Shown here: positions 12,009 through 25,505 of the stretch, piece by piece
Position numbering within the stretch: position 1 is the stretch's first letter
Layout of the letters: every line of letters starts with the position of its first letter
NCBI GenBank assembly: GCA_034508935.3
Contig: CM067451.1
Coordinates: 45,467,838 to 45,531,837 of the forward strand
Source of the DNA: Berghia stephanieae
Lineage: Eukaryota > Mollusca > Gastropoda > Nudibranchia > Aeolidiidae
Reading direction: 5' to 3'
Length of the DNA: 64,000 bases
Notes under the pieces: generated by a model
The model's database searches: none
Told to the model about the DNA's origin: nothing
The model's input: only the letters and a program-made list of their open reading frames with translations
Program-made: the position numbers and the translations under genes

Positions 12009-13045
12009 GTTTGTTTTTGTTTTGTTTTTAAGGGTTTTACGGCAACACATTTAGGTCGTGTCAACGCCGGTAAGAAGGAAGAAAATTGGAAAGTAAAAAC
12101 ATTCTAGATGTATACAATTAAAAGGACTTGAGGAAAAAGTAAGACAACGAGGAATGGTACAAATATGGAACAGATGTAGATTCCAAGAGCATACCATCAA
12201 TGTACTTAGTTTGAGTCTACCTAAAAGTAAAAGTCTCACCCAAACACCAGTTCAAGATCCCACTAAGAGGAACACACTGTTTTGTTTTGTTGTTTTTTTA
12301 GGGTTTTACGGCGCTTGCAACACATTTAGGTTATATCAGCGCCAGTAAAAAGGAAGAAAATTGGATAGTCAAAAGTTCTAGAATTACAATTAAAGCACCA
12401 AGAAAAAGTAAGACAAAGGGGAACTGATAGCAAATAGGGATCAGATGTAGATTCCAAGAGCATACCACCAATGTACTTAGTTTGAAATCACCTACAAGTC
12501 TCATCCAGACACAAGCACAAAATCCAACAAAGAGGAATACACTCAGATGCTTACATTACACATTCAAAATAAAAATAATAATACATAACAGAGAGATGAT
12601 TTACAAGGAAAAAAATATCATCTCCCAAAACAATAACTATGCATTTGACTGTTTCCCTCCCAGCCAAGGACTCCGGCCAGGGTTGGGACAAAACCAAGCA
12701 ATCCCATACCAAGACAAAGACAGAAAGCATGTTGGATAACAGATATAAGGGGATAGAAGACACAGTATGTACAGAGGAACACACTCAAATATTTACAAAT
12801 GATGTTAAATTAAAAAAAAATAACAGTACAGAACAGAGAGATGATTGACAAGGAAAAAAATATCATCTCCCAAAACTCTCACTCTACATTCAACTGCTTC
12901 TCTCCCAGCTAATGACTCCACAAGGGTCGGGACAAAACTAAGTAATCTCAATCCCACACAAAGACAGAAAGCAGTTGGAAAACAGATACAGGGGAGAGCA
13001 GCAAGTACCTCCCTGCCACTATGGGAGGTCAGGAACCCACCCAGG
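12009..13045 (-). mobile_element. Retroposon R1, copy split by another R1
   Basis: Its two parts (12009-12278 and 12773-13045) are separated by the copy at 12279-12772. AGAGGAACACACT at 12266-12278 and 12773-12785 is the duplicated target, taken from this copy's own body. Confidence 0.7.
12279..12772 (-). mobile_element. Retroposon R1 inserted inside R1, 13-base target duplication
   Basis: It is flanked by the 13-base duplication AGAGGAACACACT. It runs 494 bases from the GTTTTGTTTTG tail complement to GACACAGTATGTAC. It is one of the younger copies, since its host had already inserted. Confidence 0.75.
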
Positions 13046-13918
13046 CAGTAGAGTTACCTCCCTGCCAATCATAGGAGGTCAAAAGACTGTACTACTCCAT
13101 CAATCAAAAAGTGATTCAGACAAAGTGAGACAAATTTTACACCAAAAAAATAAAAAATAAATAAATAAACAAAAATTCACAAGCATTTATTTCAACTATT
13201 AACGGACAGGATTACAAAAATACAATGGTCATAAATAAGTTAATAGTTTTACATACAAGTTTTGATTGGTATTGGGTCCCAGCATGTGTGAAAAAAAAAG
13301 CAATGCAAGTAGTATTTTTCTTATAGATCTTTTATTTTCTTATCATATGCTGGCGTTTCAAATCTAAAATGATCTTGAATATTTCCACACTATAACTGCA
13401 AATAATTCTATAAAAATATACACATTTATCTACAACATTTTCTACGGCTTCGCCATCCACAATACGCATTTACAAGATTTCATATTAATTTATTAGTTTT
13501 AAATTTAATCTAAAAAGAATTCTGCAGACTGAATAAAAAATTAATGAAGTTTTTTAAAGAGCGTTTGGGCTGAAGAATCCTGGTTTATCCAAGTCTTTGA
13601 AGCCTAAAACAGATAAAAATCACTAGCTATGTTATGAAAAAAGGGTGGTCTATTAGAAAACGCTTTCTACGTTATCGCTGTTCATGAGATCTAGCTACCC
13701 AATCATTGAGTTTGAGTGGACTGGCAAGGCAAAAATAGATATGGCAAAACACAGGGTCAAGCATCGTCATTTTCGTGATTACTTGAAGCTATAAATATTG
13801 AATTGAATTGAAGGATTTTATACTTCTACTGATAATCTTTCATAGTTTGTGGATTAGATGGACCTAATACCAATCATCACAATAGTATTATAAGATCAAT
13901 TTGATTTGATTTTATATT

Positions 13919-14456
13919 GTTTTGTTTTTGTTTTTAAGGGTTTTACGGCGCTTGCAACACATTTAGGTTATATCAGCGCCAGTAAAAAGGAAGAAAATGG
14001 GATAGTAAAAAGTTCTAGAATTACAATTGAAGCATCCAAGAGAAAGTAAGACATAGGGGAACTGGGAACAAATAGGGATCAGATGTAGATTCCAAGAGCA
14101 TACCACCATTGTACTTAGTTTGAGATCACCTATAAGTCTCATCCGGACACAAGAACAAAATCCAACAAAGAGGAACACACTCAAATGCTTACATTATACA
14201 TTAAAAAATAACAAATATACTAATACATAACAGAGAGATGATTTACAAGGAAAAAAATATCATCTCCCAAAACAATAACTATGCATTTGACTGTTTCCCT
14301 CCCAGCCAGGACTCCGACCAAGGCCAGGAAAAAAAATAAGTAATCTCATTCCAAGACAAAGACAGAAAGCATGTTGGAAAACAGATATAAGGGGATAGAG
14401 GACACAGTGTGTACCTCCCTGCCCGCTATGGGAGGTCAGGATCCCCACCCAGTTAC
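13919..14456 (-). mobile_element. Retroposon R1, complete copy
   Basis: TTTATATT flanks it at 13911-13918 and 14457-14464. It has all parts: A-rich tail, GGCGCT/AGCGCC stem, body and terminal hairpin ACCTCCC...GGGAGGT. Confidence 0.72.
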
Positions 14457-14684
14457 TTTATATTATGAACTCCAAAGACACAACCACACAATATGAATCT
14501 ATACTGGAATATGATATGGTCATGACAAGCCTGGGAAACTTGCCAACTATATCACTTATTTGACATCAATATATTATTATTATATATCAAGTTATATATA
14601 TATATATATATATCATATAATGATAAAATTCATTTCTCAGTTTTTACTGCAAATGGACAATTCTATGTTATGTCAGCAGTTTGT

Positions 14685-15235
14685 TTTAAAGGGTTTCGTT
14701 TGTTTTGTTTTTTAAAGGTGTTACGGTGCTGGCGCTTGCGACAAAATTCGGCCATTGCAGCAAAAAGAAATAAATTGGGATATATAAAAAATAATAATAA
14801 AAAAAATAAAAATAGAATTATACTTAATGTACACAAGAAAAAACGAAGACAAAGAGGAAATAGCTCAAATAGGGAACAGAGATAGACTCCAAGAGCATAC
14901 CATCAATGTATTTTGAGGTCACATCCAAACAACAGCACAGGATCCCATTAAGAGGGACACACTCAAATGCTTACAAAATATAACCAATACAGAAAGCATA
15001 ACTAACAATACATAACAGATAGTTTACAAGCAAAAAATTATCATCTCCAAAAACTTTAACAATACATTTGGCTGTTTCGCTCTAAGTTAAGGGCTCTAGC
15101 AAAGGCCAGGACAAAACCAAGCAATCCATTCCAAAACAAAGACAAAAAGCAAATCGGGGAAACAAATATAAGGGGATGGAAGACACAGCAAGTGACCTCC
15201 TGCCAACCAAAGGAAGGTCAAAACCCCACCCAAGT
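14685..15235 (-). mobile_element. Retroposon R1, diverged copy
   Basis: It aligns with R1 throughout but carries more changes and an AAT/AAAT-rich insertion near 14790-14815. No flanking duplication was recognised. Confidence 0.6.
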
Positions 15236-15800
15236 TAAGGATTTTACGGCACTTGCAACAATTTTAGGTCATATCAGCGTCTGTAAAATGGAAGAGATTG
15301 GAATAGTAAAAGAAATGATAGATTTATCTATTAAATCACCGAAGAAAAGTAAGACATTGTTTGTTTTTAAGGAGATGGTAAAAAAGTTCTAGAAATACAA
15401 TTAAAGCATCAAAGAAAAAGTAAGACAAAGGGGAATCGGTTCAAATGGGGAACACATGCCGATTACCAGAATACAATGTACTTAGTTGGAGATCACCTAA
15501 AAAGTCTCATCCAGACATGAGCTCAGGATCCCACTAAGAGGAATGCACTCAAATGTTTACAGAATATATCCAAAACAGAATTCATAACAAGAGAAATGAT
15601 TTACGATTACAAGGGAAAATAAAACACCTCCCAAAGCTAATACTTAGCATTTGACTGTTTTCCCCTCAGCTGACGACTCTGGCAAGGGCCAGGAGAAAAC
15701 CAAGACAAGGACAGAAAGCAATTCGGAAAACGGATATAAAGGGATAGAAGACAGTGAGTAACCTCCTGTCCACCATGGGAGTTCATAGGACCCCACCCCG
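15236..15800 (-). mobile_element. Retroposon R1, diverged and rearranged copy
   Basis: It follows the previous copy directly. The start of the body occurs twice (15240-15358 and 15370-15420), so two R1 tails seem to have been joined. Confidence 0.55.
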
Positions 15801-15839
15801 TATGTCAGCAGTAGAACAGTGAAAACGATTACATGTTCA

Positions 15840-16092
15840 AAAGATTTATATCGCCTCAAAATGGTGTTATGTCGGGGTAGTTTTGATGCTAAAAATGGAA
15901 AACATTTTTTATCGTAAAAATATGCTACTAGGTGTTAGGATCTTAAGGTTTATTCAAGAGAATGCATATCATTTCTCAAACTGGCAAAATGAAAGTCGCA
16001 TTGCAGGTCACTTATTGAACGCTATAATCCCTTTTTGACATCTGTCTAATGCTGATAAAATATAGTTTTCAGATGAGGTGTCACATATACTT
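15840..16092. mobile_element. Degenerate MITE family M1 copy
   Basis: The left part carries GCCTCAAAATGGTGTTATGT and the right part GATGAGGTGTCACATA, both versions of the M1 ends, about 250 bases apart. It is diverged. Other partial ends lie at 4812-4850 and 46850-46890. Confidence 0.4.
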
Positions 16093-18550
16093 GCTAATAA
16101 ACGCCCAATAAAAAAAATAAGAAAAATAAAATTAATTCAAACAAGTCTTATTTATCCGTTTTGCAGCTCTTGTGGCATTTTAACAGCTTTTAAGTTAAAT
16201 ATGTACAATTCAGACACATCAGTTCAAACAGAACATAAAGGAGAAATCTATTCATAAGTGTAGCCATTAGATCTGTTTAAATATGATTTACATTGATTGC
16301 AAAATACATATCAATAATTTAAATGTACATAATGTTATATCGAAAGGATGATTTATGTAATCAATTCGACCACAAATAAAAAAATGTATATACCTCATGG
16401 TCTCTCTCTCAATCTCACTCACACAAACACTTGCACACAGAAATCTCCCCCTCCCTTTGCCAAAAAATGAAAATATATTTGGGACTCTAAAATTGCAGTT
16501 TAGGAATAATATTCAGATATAAATGTCCATTTATAAATAATGCAAAGGAATAAAGACAAAAAACAAAACAAAACAAAACACCCCCACCCCTTTCTCAAGA
16601 AACAAACACAAAACAAAACTTAACAAACTAAAAAAAACAACCCTCACAATTCCAAAACTCAAAACTCCACATAAAACTATAAACACCAATCTGGATAACT
16701 TATTAATGGCATAAACATAAACATACATATATACAATTTTCTTTTAAAGATCAGCGAGTACAATTTTTCATATCAAGAAGTGCGTTACATTTTCACCCAT
16801 TAGTTTGTTTATTGTTAACATAAATAGGAAATATCAATCTATCTCCTAAAATAACTTTTTAAAATGTTTTCTAGAAAATCGTGTCAAGAGATTTGTGAAC
16901 AGTTCATATTTCTTTACTACAGTCGTTGACATAACAACAATAATAAACAGCTTGCATTTTCTTATCATTAGGGAAAGTAGGTAGACAACAGTCCAGGGGT
17001 TAGTTCTACAACACGACCAATCCAGTCTGGCCTCAAATTGAGTCAACATTACAATGCCATGAGTCTTTCATCCCCTCCCCCCTCCCCTTTTAAAAAATTC
17101 AGCAATTGCTGCTTTTGCATCTCTTACTAGCACAGAGGAAATATCAACCAACTTATTTGACTTTCTAGATTACTTGTATCATCACTGTCATCAGAAATAG
17201 TCAAACAGCACTTGAGTCAGAATAGAATCGACTCTTTCATTTCGATGAAACAAACATTTTGGTAAACGTGACCCATCTACTCAAAACAGTTTTATGTTGT
17301 GGTGGTTCAGATACTGAAGATCAAACAATGTAGTTAAAAACACAGGAAACCAGGATTTTTGTTTGTTTGTTTGTTGCTTTAGGTCTCTTCCAACACAATT
17401 GAGGTTATATGAGAGACTGCTGAAACAAAAAAACAAGCAATCTAACAAAAATAGTACAAATGTAAATCAAAATCATAACCTAAATGTTTCATAAGCTAAA
17501 TTATAAATAACCGGCAGAAGATTTACAGAGAAAAGAAATATCCCCTGTCAAAAATACAATCACAAACCAAAGAAGCAGGATAGGCTAGTAAAGAGAAGAA
17601 GAAACGACATCACTAGGATTAAATTCATATACAGAAATCTTCCGTCTTTAAGTTTAAACATCTTTCGGATTCAAGCATGATAATTGTCTCTTACTGATTT
17701 TTTGATATATAAGCAACACTCCTTAAAGCGCGGTAACTCTTGCTTCAGGCACGCTTTGTTACAAGATTGTATCTGATTATGATTATTGTTATCCATTCCC
17801 TTTCATGGCCCTTTGAACAAATGAATCATCACAGCTGTAAATGTGCGAAAAAGAGATGGAAAGATTGCGATTGAGGGATACGTAGAGAGAAAGGAAGATG
17901 CACGTGCATACGCACAAACACATTCAGACACACATACACACTAATGCATGCGCAATTACAGGCTACACACAGACACACAAGAAACAACAAATAGAGTGTG
18001 TTCCATACAATTATGCCTAAGTGCTGACTGTAATCAATGCTCAATGACTGAATTCTTTTCACCAAAACATGACAGACTTACTTCATCTTTGTCAAATTGA
18101 TTGTTTTTATTCCATTTTTACCTCCTGATGAATTCTTATCATAAAAATAGAATTAAAAGGAAAAAAACAAACTACGAGTACGAGTAAACTCAACAAAACC
18201 ACACATCACTATGACTGTGACGGGTAACGATGCAGCAATATCGCATGGTGTTGTGGGATCAAGACTAACAAAGGGAAATGAGTCGTGAAATTTAACTCAT
18301 GGAAACCTTTGGATTATGTCTACTTTGAACTCAAGCACGTTTTGGCATTTAGCACGCCTAAGCCTCCTACTGATGACCTTGCTTAAAGGCAGCATGGACT
18401 GGATTTGAATTCTATTTAAAAAATATACTTTCCTAAGCATTTCATGTCATGAAGGAATAAAGAGAATCCATCAAACAAGGGTCTGATGTCAACAGGAATC
18501 AAAGTTCAAGATTTTACTTGACAACAAGACGTACCAAATACTTTTCTGCT
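16093..18550. other. Intergenic between R1 copies, no gene recognised
   Basis: Outside retroposon R2 the sequence is AT-rich and unique-looking, with short CA-rich stretches (16410-16440, 17900-17990). No conserved coding segment seen. Confidence 0.4.
17358..17612 (-). mobile_element. Retroposon R2 (R1-related), copy 1
   Basis: On the minus strand it ends CAATTGTGTTGGAAGAGACC then TAAAGCAAC plus an A-rich tail, the same plan as R1. AGGATT flanks it. The body is almost the same as 45181-45448. Confidence 0.6.
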
Positions 18551-18560
18551 GTCTGTCTGG

Positions 18561-19098
18561 TTTTGTTTTTGTTTTTAAGGGTTTTACGGCGCTTGCAACA
18601 CATTTAGGTTATATCAGCGCCAGTAAAAAGGAAGAAAGTGGGATAGTAAAAAGTTCTAGAATTACAATTAAAAAGCACCTAAGAGAAAGTAAGACAAAGG
18701 GGAACTGGGAACAAATAGGGATCAGATGTAGATTCCAAGAGCATACCACCAATGTACTTAGTTTGAGATCACCTCTAAGTCTCATTTGGACACAAGCACA
18801 AAATCCAGCAAAGAGGAATACACTCAAATGCCTACATTATACATTGAAAATAACAAACATAATAATACATAACAGCGAGATGATTTACAAGGAAAAAAAT
18901 ATCATCTCCCAAAACAATAAATATGCATTTGACTTGTTTCCCTCCCAGCCAGGACTCCGACCAGGGCCAGGAAAAAAACAAGTAATCTCATTCCCAGACA
19001 AAGACAGAAAGCATGTTGCAAACAGATATAAGGGGATAGAAGACACAGTATGGACCTCCCTGCCCGCTATGGGAGGTCAGGATCCCCACCCAGGTGTG
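18561..19098 (-). mobile_element. Retroposon R1, complete copy
   Basis: TGTCTGG flanks it at 18554-18560 and 19099-19105. It is very close in sequence to the copy at 13919-14456. Confidence 0.7.
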
Positions 19099-19149
19099 TG
19101 TCTGGATTTTAAGTCATGTATTTATACTTTTACTATTTTTGATATTGGC

Positions 19150-19710
19150 TGTTTTGTTTATTTTAAAGGGGTTTATACAGCAATGGCAATACATTCAGGT
19201 CAATTCAGTGCCAGTCAAGAGGGAAGAAAGTGGGAAATTCAAAAAATTATAGATTTACAATTGGAAGCACATGAGAAAAAAAGTAAGATAAAGGGGAATG
19301 GTTCAAATAGGAACGGATGTAGATTCCAAGAGCATACCATCAGTGCACTTAGTTTAAGATCACCTTAAAGTCTCATCTGGACATAAGCAGTGGATCCCAT
19401 AAGAGGAATACACTCAAATGTTTACAAACCATTATTTATTCAAAATTTTAAAAAATATAACTATACATAACAGAAATATGATTTAGAAGAAGAAAAAAAT
19501 CACCTTTCAAAACTATAATATTTGACTGTTTCGCTCCCAGCCAAGGGCCAGAACAAAACCAAGTAATTCCATTCCAAACCTTAGAAAAAGGTAGAAAAGA
19601 CAGCCGATCGGCCATCTGAAATAATCTTTTGGTGCGTATGAATACAAATCTAATGTTGCAGTGCAATCAAAGAAAAGGCGGAATCGCCAATGAATTAGAA
19701 AACCCATCAC
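19150..19710 (-). mobile_element. Retroposon R1, diverged copy
   Basis: It contains the tail, body (AGATTCCAAGAGCATACCAT, ACACTCAAATGTTTACAAA) and the GACTGTTTCGCTCCCAGCC segment. The distal end is blurred. Confidence 0.55.
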
Positions 19711-21111
19711 TCTCCGTTTGGCAAGAGACTGTAGCCGAATGATCTTCTGCTGGTGCCCTTCCCCTTCTCACACACACAGTAATAAAAAATATCCATCATA
19801 AGACCATACCATGCCTTTAACACTATGATTATGGCAATCGAAATTGATTTGTATTCGTACTGACGTGGTCCCTAAAGACTGGCCCAAGGACAAGAGCACA
19901 ATCTCATTCTATCAAAACCTCAACATATCTACAACAATTTTTTCAAAGTTAAACATCTAATAACTGTACCTTAAATTTATCTTGATTTTCAACGGTACTT
20001 CACAATTCCGAGTACGGTCAATGTCAATGAAAAGTATGTCAAATAAAAGTGTATGTACGATGGGCGCGAATAGATATTACTGCTCAATATTAATAAGTAA
20101 GTCATAATTATAACGCTTAATGGATACTTGTCGATACTGAGAAAAGTGAAGAGAAGTGTATTTTTTGTCTTTTTTGTTTGGGAAACTGATTTTTGAAATT
20201 CTAAAATGGAACGATACAAATCATTATCACTGAGCAATGGGATGAGACTGAAATGTGAAATAGTATCAAGAATAGATCACACAGTGTTTGGCGACTTCCA
20301 CTGACTTCTACCTATAGCATCCTCTCATAACAAAAGGTGAATATTATAATTATTTGCAAACGGAGAAAACTCTCAATCACTAAATTTTGTAAATGAAACA
20401 CAGCATTAGGACCCAATGGATTTTGACACACAAAAAGTTTGAAAGTAGATACTTGAATATTGATCGATGATGAATTTGTTTAGTCAAGAGTTTCTTGCTA
20501 CTGTTCAGTATCAATTAGTGTGACGAAAAATAGGAGGGAATTCCAAATGGGCCAGGATCTGTGACATGTTTTGATGGACCAAATATTTTCTTAAATCATC
20601 ACAATAGATAACTTGAATTCATTCCAAATAAAATAAAACAGTTTTAAAATTATTGGTTACTAAATATATAAGAATCTTGCTTTGAGGGGTGGAATAAAAG
20701 TATTCTTTCATATCAGACTAGTAATTTTCATCGCGAAATAACATATCTCACAGGTTTATACTGCTATTTGCCATGATGAAAAATAACAAGTTTGTAAAAT
20801 ACAAAGACATGAAAGAATCCTACACTCTTGACTTAAAAACTAACTTTGATACTTTGAAATCAATTTTTGGCATCTGAGTCACCATGACACGACACTGGTT
20901 GGAGGAAATGGGTCACAACAATTAGATTATCATTTTGCAGCATCACATATTTGTACTTTCATTCATTTCAATATGTTAATCATATAAACCATATTTTCAT
21001 TAAATTAATCATATAGACTGTCACTTCATTATGTCAATCATATAAACTATCATTTTATTATGTTAAACATGTAATCAAAATCATTTTTTTTTTGTCAAGA
21101 TTTTTGGACAT
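19711..21111. other. Region downstream of the aminopeptidase gene, nothing recognised
   Basis: AT-rich DNA. A weak local repetition of AATCATATAAACYATCATTT occurs near 20980-21060 (about four diverged units). Confidence 0.4.
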
Positions 21112-21117
21112 TTTATT
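21112..21117 (-). promoter_or_regulatory. Candidate poly(A) signal of the aminopeptidase gene
   Basis: The minus strand reads AATAAA about 300 bases after the stop codon, which would give a short 3' UTR. Single AATAAA matches are common in AT-rich DNA, so support is weak. Confidence 0.35.
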
Positions 21118-21415
21118 TATGCTGGATTTAAATACAAAAAGAAACCTTTGAAGTTAAATCTGGTATAAGATGTAATGTTTTAGATAATCTTCACTTGTGG
21201 AGGTAATGATTTGGTGAAAATATGATATATGAAATTAAATAAGAGGTTCTTCAATGACTTCAAGTTGAAGTGAAAAAAAAAATCCTACAATTAGACTAGC
21301 CTCTTTGATACAGCATCTGGAAAAAACTTTAAATTTTCATCAACTTTAACTCTGAGGCTCTTATTTCATGATTGATAATTCATTTGTCACAGTGGTTTGG
21401 TCACCGTGGTGTGTT

Positions 21416-21568
21416 TCACTTCCCATACTTGGCAGAAAACCAGGTTTTCACTGTAGGGTAGTTCTTCTCCATCCATTTAATATTGCTCCTTATAGATTCA
21501 AGTGCTTGCTTGAATGCTGTTTCTGCAGTTCCTATCTTGTCACTTTTCAATTTCATGAAATCTTGCAT
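21416..21568 (-). CDS. Last aminopeptidase exon with stop (residues 668-717)
   Basis: It encodes [20 protein letters not shown] and ends YGK before TGA at 21416-21418, matching the final 'ALE.I..NI.WL..N' helix of aminopeptidase N. The acceptor is TTTCAACAG. Confidence 0.92.
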   Translation of the reverse strand: MQDFMKLKSDKIGTAETAFKQALESIRSNIKWMEKNYPTVKTWFSAKYGK

Positions 21569-22182
21569 CTGTTGAAAGATAAAATACAGAAAAACAAATG
21601 TATTATAAGGCTATGCAAAAAGGACGTTTTTTAAAACACAAATAGAAACCAATGTTATTTCAAAAATCAATGGAATGGAAAAGTATAGGCTACTTTTCAT
21701 CTAATTCTTCACTTTTGTTTCTGTTTTTGGAGGTTTTACAGCACTTGTGACACATTTCGGTCATATTAGCACACGTAAAAAGTAAGAAAATGGGATAGTC
21801 AATAGATTTACATTGAAAAGTACAAAAGAAAAATGATGACAAGAAGACTGAGTCAAATAAAGAACAGAAGTAGATTCCATACCATCAATGTACTTAACTT
21901 GAGATCGTCTAAAAGTATAATCCAGACAAGTGTAGGATACACTCGAATGTTTACAAAATACATAAAAAAATACACCATACACAACAGACAGATGTTTTGA
22001 AAGAAAAGCAGTATAACATCTTCAAAAACGAATAATCAGCATTAAAAAATTTCCCCCTCAGCCAAGAACTTATAATAATAATAGATCTTTATTGTCCATA
22101 AATATGGCAATTTGTCATTTAGTTACACTTGTTATAATGTTAAACGATAACTAAGATTGAACAGATATTTCACTCCTACTTA

Positions 22183-22275
<93 letters not shown>

Positions 22276-24695
22276 GATATAATCATACATGCAGCTTTGA
22301 TACTATAAGTCCTTGACTGAGGGGGAAAAATTCATTTGTAGTAGCCCAATTCTACTTTCAGTCTTTAGCGGGAATTTTTATCCTCGAAATATTGGTCTTT
22401 TAAAACTGCCGGCGTTTGATTCATAATTAAGCTAGGAAAATATTTCTAACACAGTATAAAAGTGCTATTCTTCCTCTTTTGAAAAATATTAAATTTGTTT
22501 GATTAGCGTTGCTAGAAATATATGTTAAATTGATTCACTTTAGCACACCTTTTGTAGGAAATTACAGTGTTTTTTATAGCCGAATACCTCTTGGGCACTC
22601 TCCTTTGAGGCTGGATTACACTGATGATCGGATTTATTCACAAGTGGTACAAAAATAAATGGAAAAAAGAATTCTTTTGGTATCACTTTCAGATGTAAAA
22701 GCGCTTAACTTTTTAAAAAATCACTTTTATAGAAATGAAATCAAAGAAGAAAAAAAAATCCAAATAACATTATTTTTAAGCTTCGAAAATTACATCAAAT
22801 GAAAGCCCATCCTCGCTTTAGTTTTGTGTCAAAATTTGAGTTGCTTGGCATAATCCATGTTTTTCACTAACTGAACGCCCCAAAATCGAAATTGGTGACA
22901 AAACCTCTAAACTCTATGAAAGTCATGTTGCGAACATCTTTTTTCATATAAATTTTAATATTTTGAGTTCAACCAATAAAAAGTCACTATGTTATTCATG
23001 TTTCATTGTTAGTTAGTACTGATAACAAGCTTCAATTTGAAATGAAATTCAAATGTGCTTAAACTTGAGCATTTATATAGCACAATATCCACAAATGCTT
23101 ACCCTGTTTTTTAAAGGTGGAATGACCAAATCTTAAGTATCCATCAATCAAGGTGTACTACCAAACTACTGAAAGGAGGCCCATGTACTAGAAAGGACAT
23201 AAATCTGCATCATAAAAGTACCGACCAGTATTGTTGACCTCAGTATGCTGTAAAGAGCTAGAGTACATAATCTACAGCTCTGTTATCAATCATCTTGAAA
23301 GAAATGACCTCCTTTCCGACATCCAGCATGGATTCAGAGCTAATAGATTGTGTGAAACAAAACTCCTTACCACCGGCCAGGACAAACTAACACAATACTA
23401 CTGGAATTTTCTAAGGCCTTTGACAAGGGAGACCATCAAAGCCTATTGTCAAAGATTAGGCACTATGGAATCCAAGAAATGACCTGTAAACCGACTTGGA
23501 CTGCATCAGATTATTTTGGTGGCAAACGTCACAAGAACAAACTCTTTTGGTTCATTTAACTTTAAAATCACTTTCTGGCACAGATGTGTGTATGCTTGAC
23601 ATCTGGTCCATCTCTACATAATATCACATTGAGATGATGAGAAACAATTTTGATCTTAAATACGTTTTTCTCTTTTACATCTGCCACAATCCAGTGGGTC
23701 ACATGATCTGTCTTACCTCCGTGAGTTGGAATTCCGTGTTGAATGATTCCGTTATTTGTCCAACTACGCGACTCCACGAGAAGAATGATCCTGAAAAACT
23801 GCAAATAAAAAGAAAGGATAACATTAAATGGGAGCCCCAAGAGAGCAGCCATCTCATACGCAAAAGAACTGACCAATCCTAGGTGTAGTTGAGATATTTT
23901 TCTGATCCCCCTGTCCACCCAGCAGTGATTGGGCAGCTGCGGCTGTCAGATAAACAGTACTAGGACTAGAGCATAGCGTTCTATCTAAAGGATAGCAAGC
24001 AGTTGCATTTGTCCATTTCATGCTATAGAAACTGGGATAAATTCCCGTTCCATGGGCAGAATGGCTCTGAAGGACTACTTTATTATGAAATAGAAGATTA
24101 AATTATATTTTACGGATTTTTCTGGTCTTGTATGACGCAGGCTTTCGGACAGGTCAGTACCTGGCTTGAGTACCACTTTGTACACCAGGACGTTGAGCCC
24201 TTGGAAAAGGCTCTTTACTTACATTCTTTCATCAAACTCAGGTATAAAATGAGTACCTGGCCGGTAAAAGTGTTGTACTGTCAATTAAAAAAATTGTGAT
24301 GAACATCTTACAGACCTTATATCTTACAGGCCTGTAAATGGTTGGTGAAAAAATTGTTGGAACTGTTTGAAGATGCGAAAATAGACACAACAGGACAAAA
24401 TTATGGACACAACACAGATATGACACGTCAATTGACAAGTCAAATCATGTCACTTTCCCTACTTATTTATTACGAGGTCCTTATTTTATGGTACCAAATA
24501 AAAAATCCCAATTATTTGAGGGCCCAGGTCTGAGTTAGTAAAATGAAACGAAGAGAACAATTCCTACCCTTTTGAATGATGCGTATCTTCGCTCCTGTTT
24601 GTGTTAAATGTTTACGCCGATTCTTTCGTTTATTTGGATTAATTCTTGAAGAAGAAGAAGAAGAAGAAGAAGAAGAAGAAGAAGAAGAAGAAGAA

Positions 24696-24730
<35 letters not shown>

Positions 24731-25474
24731 GGAGGAGGTGGTGCGGTCATGTGAGAGCTTTCAAAGAAGAATATATATTTCAAAGAAAAATAATTATTTC
24801 GCATTATTTTTTTTCCATCTCGCATCCGGACGGAACCAAAGAAATATAGAGACTGAGAAATAAGAACCGGAGATATGCATGTGTGTCTGTAGCAAAATAG
24901 AGAGAAACCTTCCGGTCCGGTTTGACACATTTCTGTGCGTGCATTATTTACTTACTAGGTGTGTGTGTGTGTGAAGACAACTCTCGCGAACTTCGCGACC
25001 CACTCTCGCTGGCTGTGGCACAGTAGCCAGGCAGTGAATACATCCAAGTCTAGCGGAGCGTGGAGGTAGCATGATAATATCATAGCTAACAGATAGACGG
25101 CAAGTTTTCTTTTGTCTTTGATTTTTTTAAAAGTCGGCATTTGAAACGGAATAAAATTTATTTTTTTCGAGGAACGAAATAAAAGTCTTATATTTTCTTT
25201 TTTATTGGTTCCGTTCTTTGACGTTAAGAATTTTATTTTTACTATTTTTTTTTTTTTTAAATATTAGCACTTAAGAGCAAAATCGTACTGTCGGAAATCC
25301 GATAATAGAGGGAAGATTTACAGGCCTGCCTTATGTTTCGTCCAATATATATATTGCTGTTAGCTGGGGAGCCCTTGTAGAAAACATTCAGCACATGTAG
25401 TGGATATTGCACTACATAAAAGCTCAAGCTTTGTAAAAAGTGGGATAGTTAATATATTATGATTTGCGTGCAAT

Positions 25475-25505
<31 letters not shown>

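Larger units (their letters stand above)
24123..25430 (+). mobile_element. SINE A split by transposon M3
   Basis: The head and first body half are at 24123-24320, and the end (TTGCTGTTAGCTGG to TAGTGGATATTGCACTACAT) is at 25329-25430. Between them lies M3 copy 1. Confidence 0.65.

Noticed and set aside
23568-23918. 116-residue minus-strand protein
   Set aside because: Only the part 23717-23798 is coding, as an aminopeptidase exon in another reading frame; the rest is intron.
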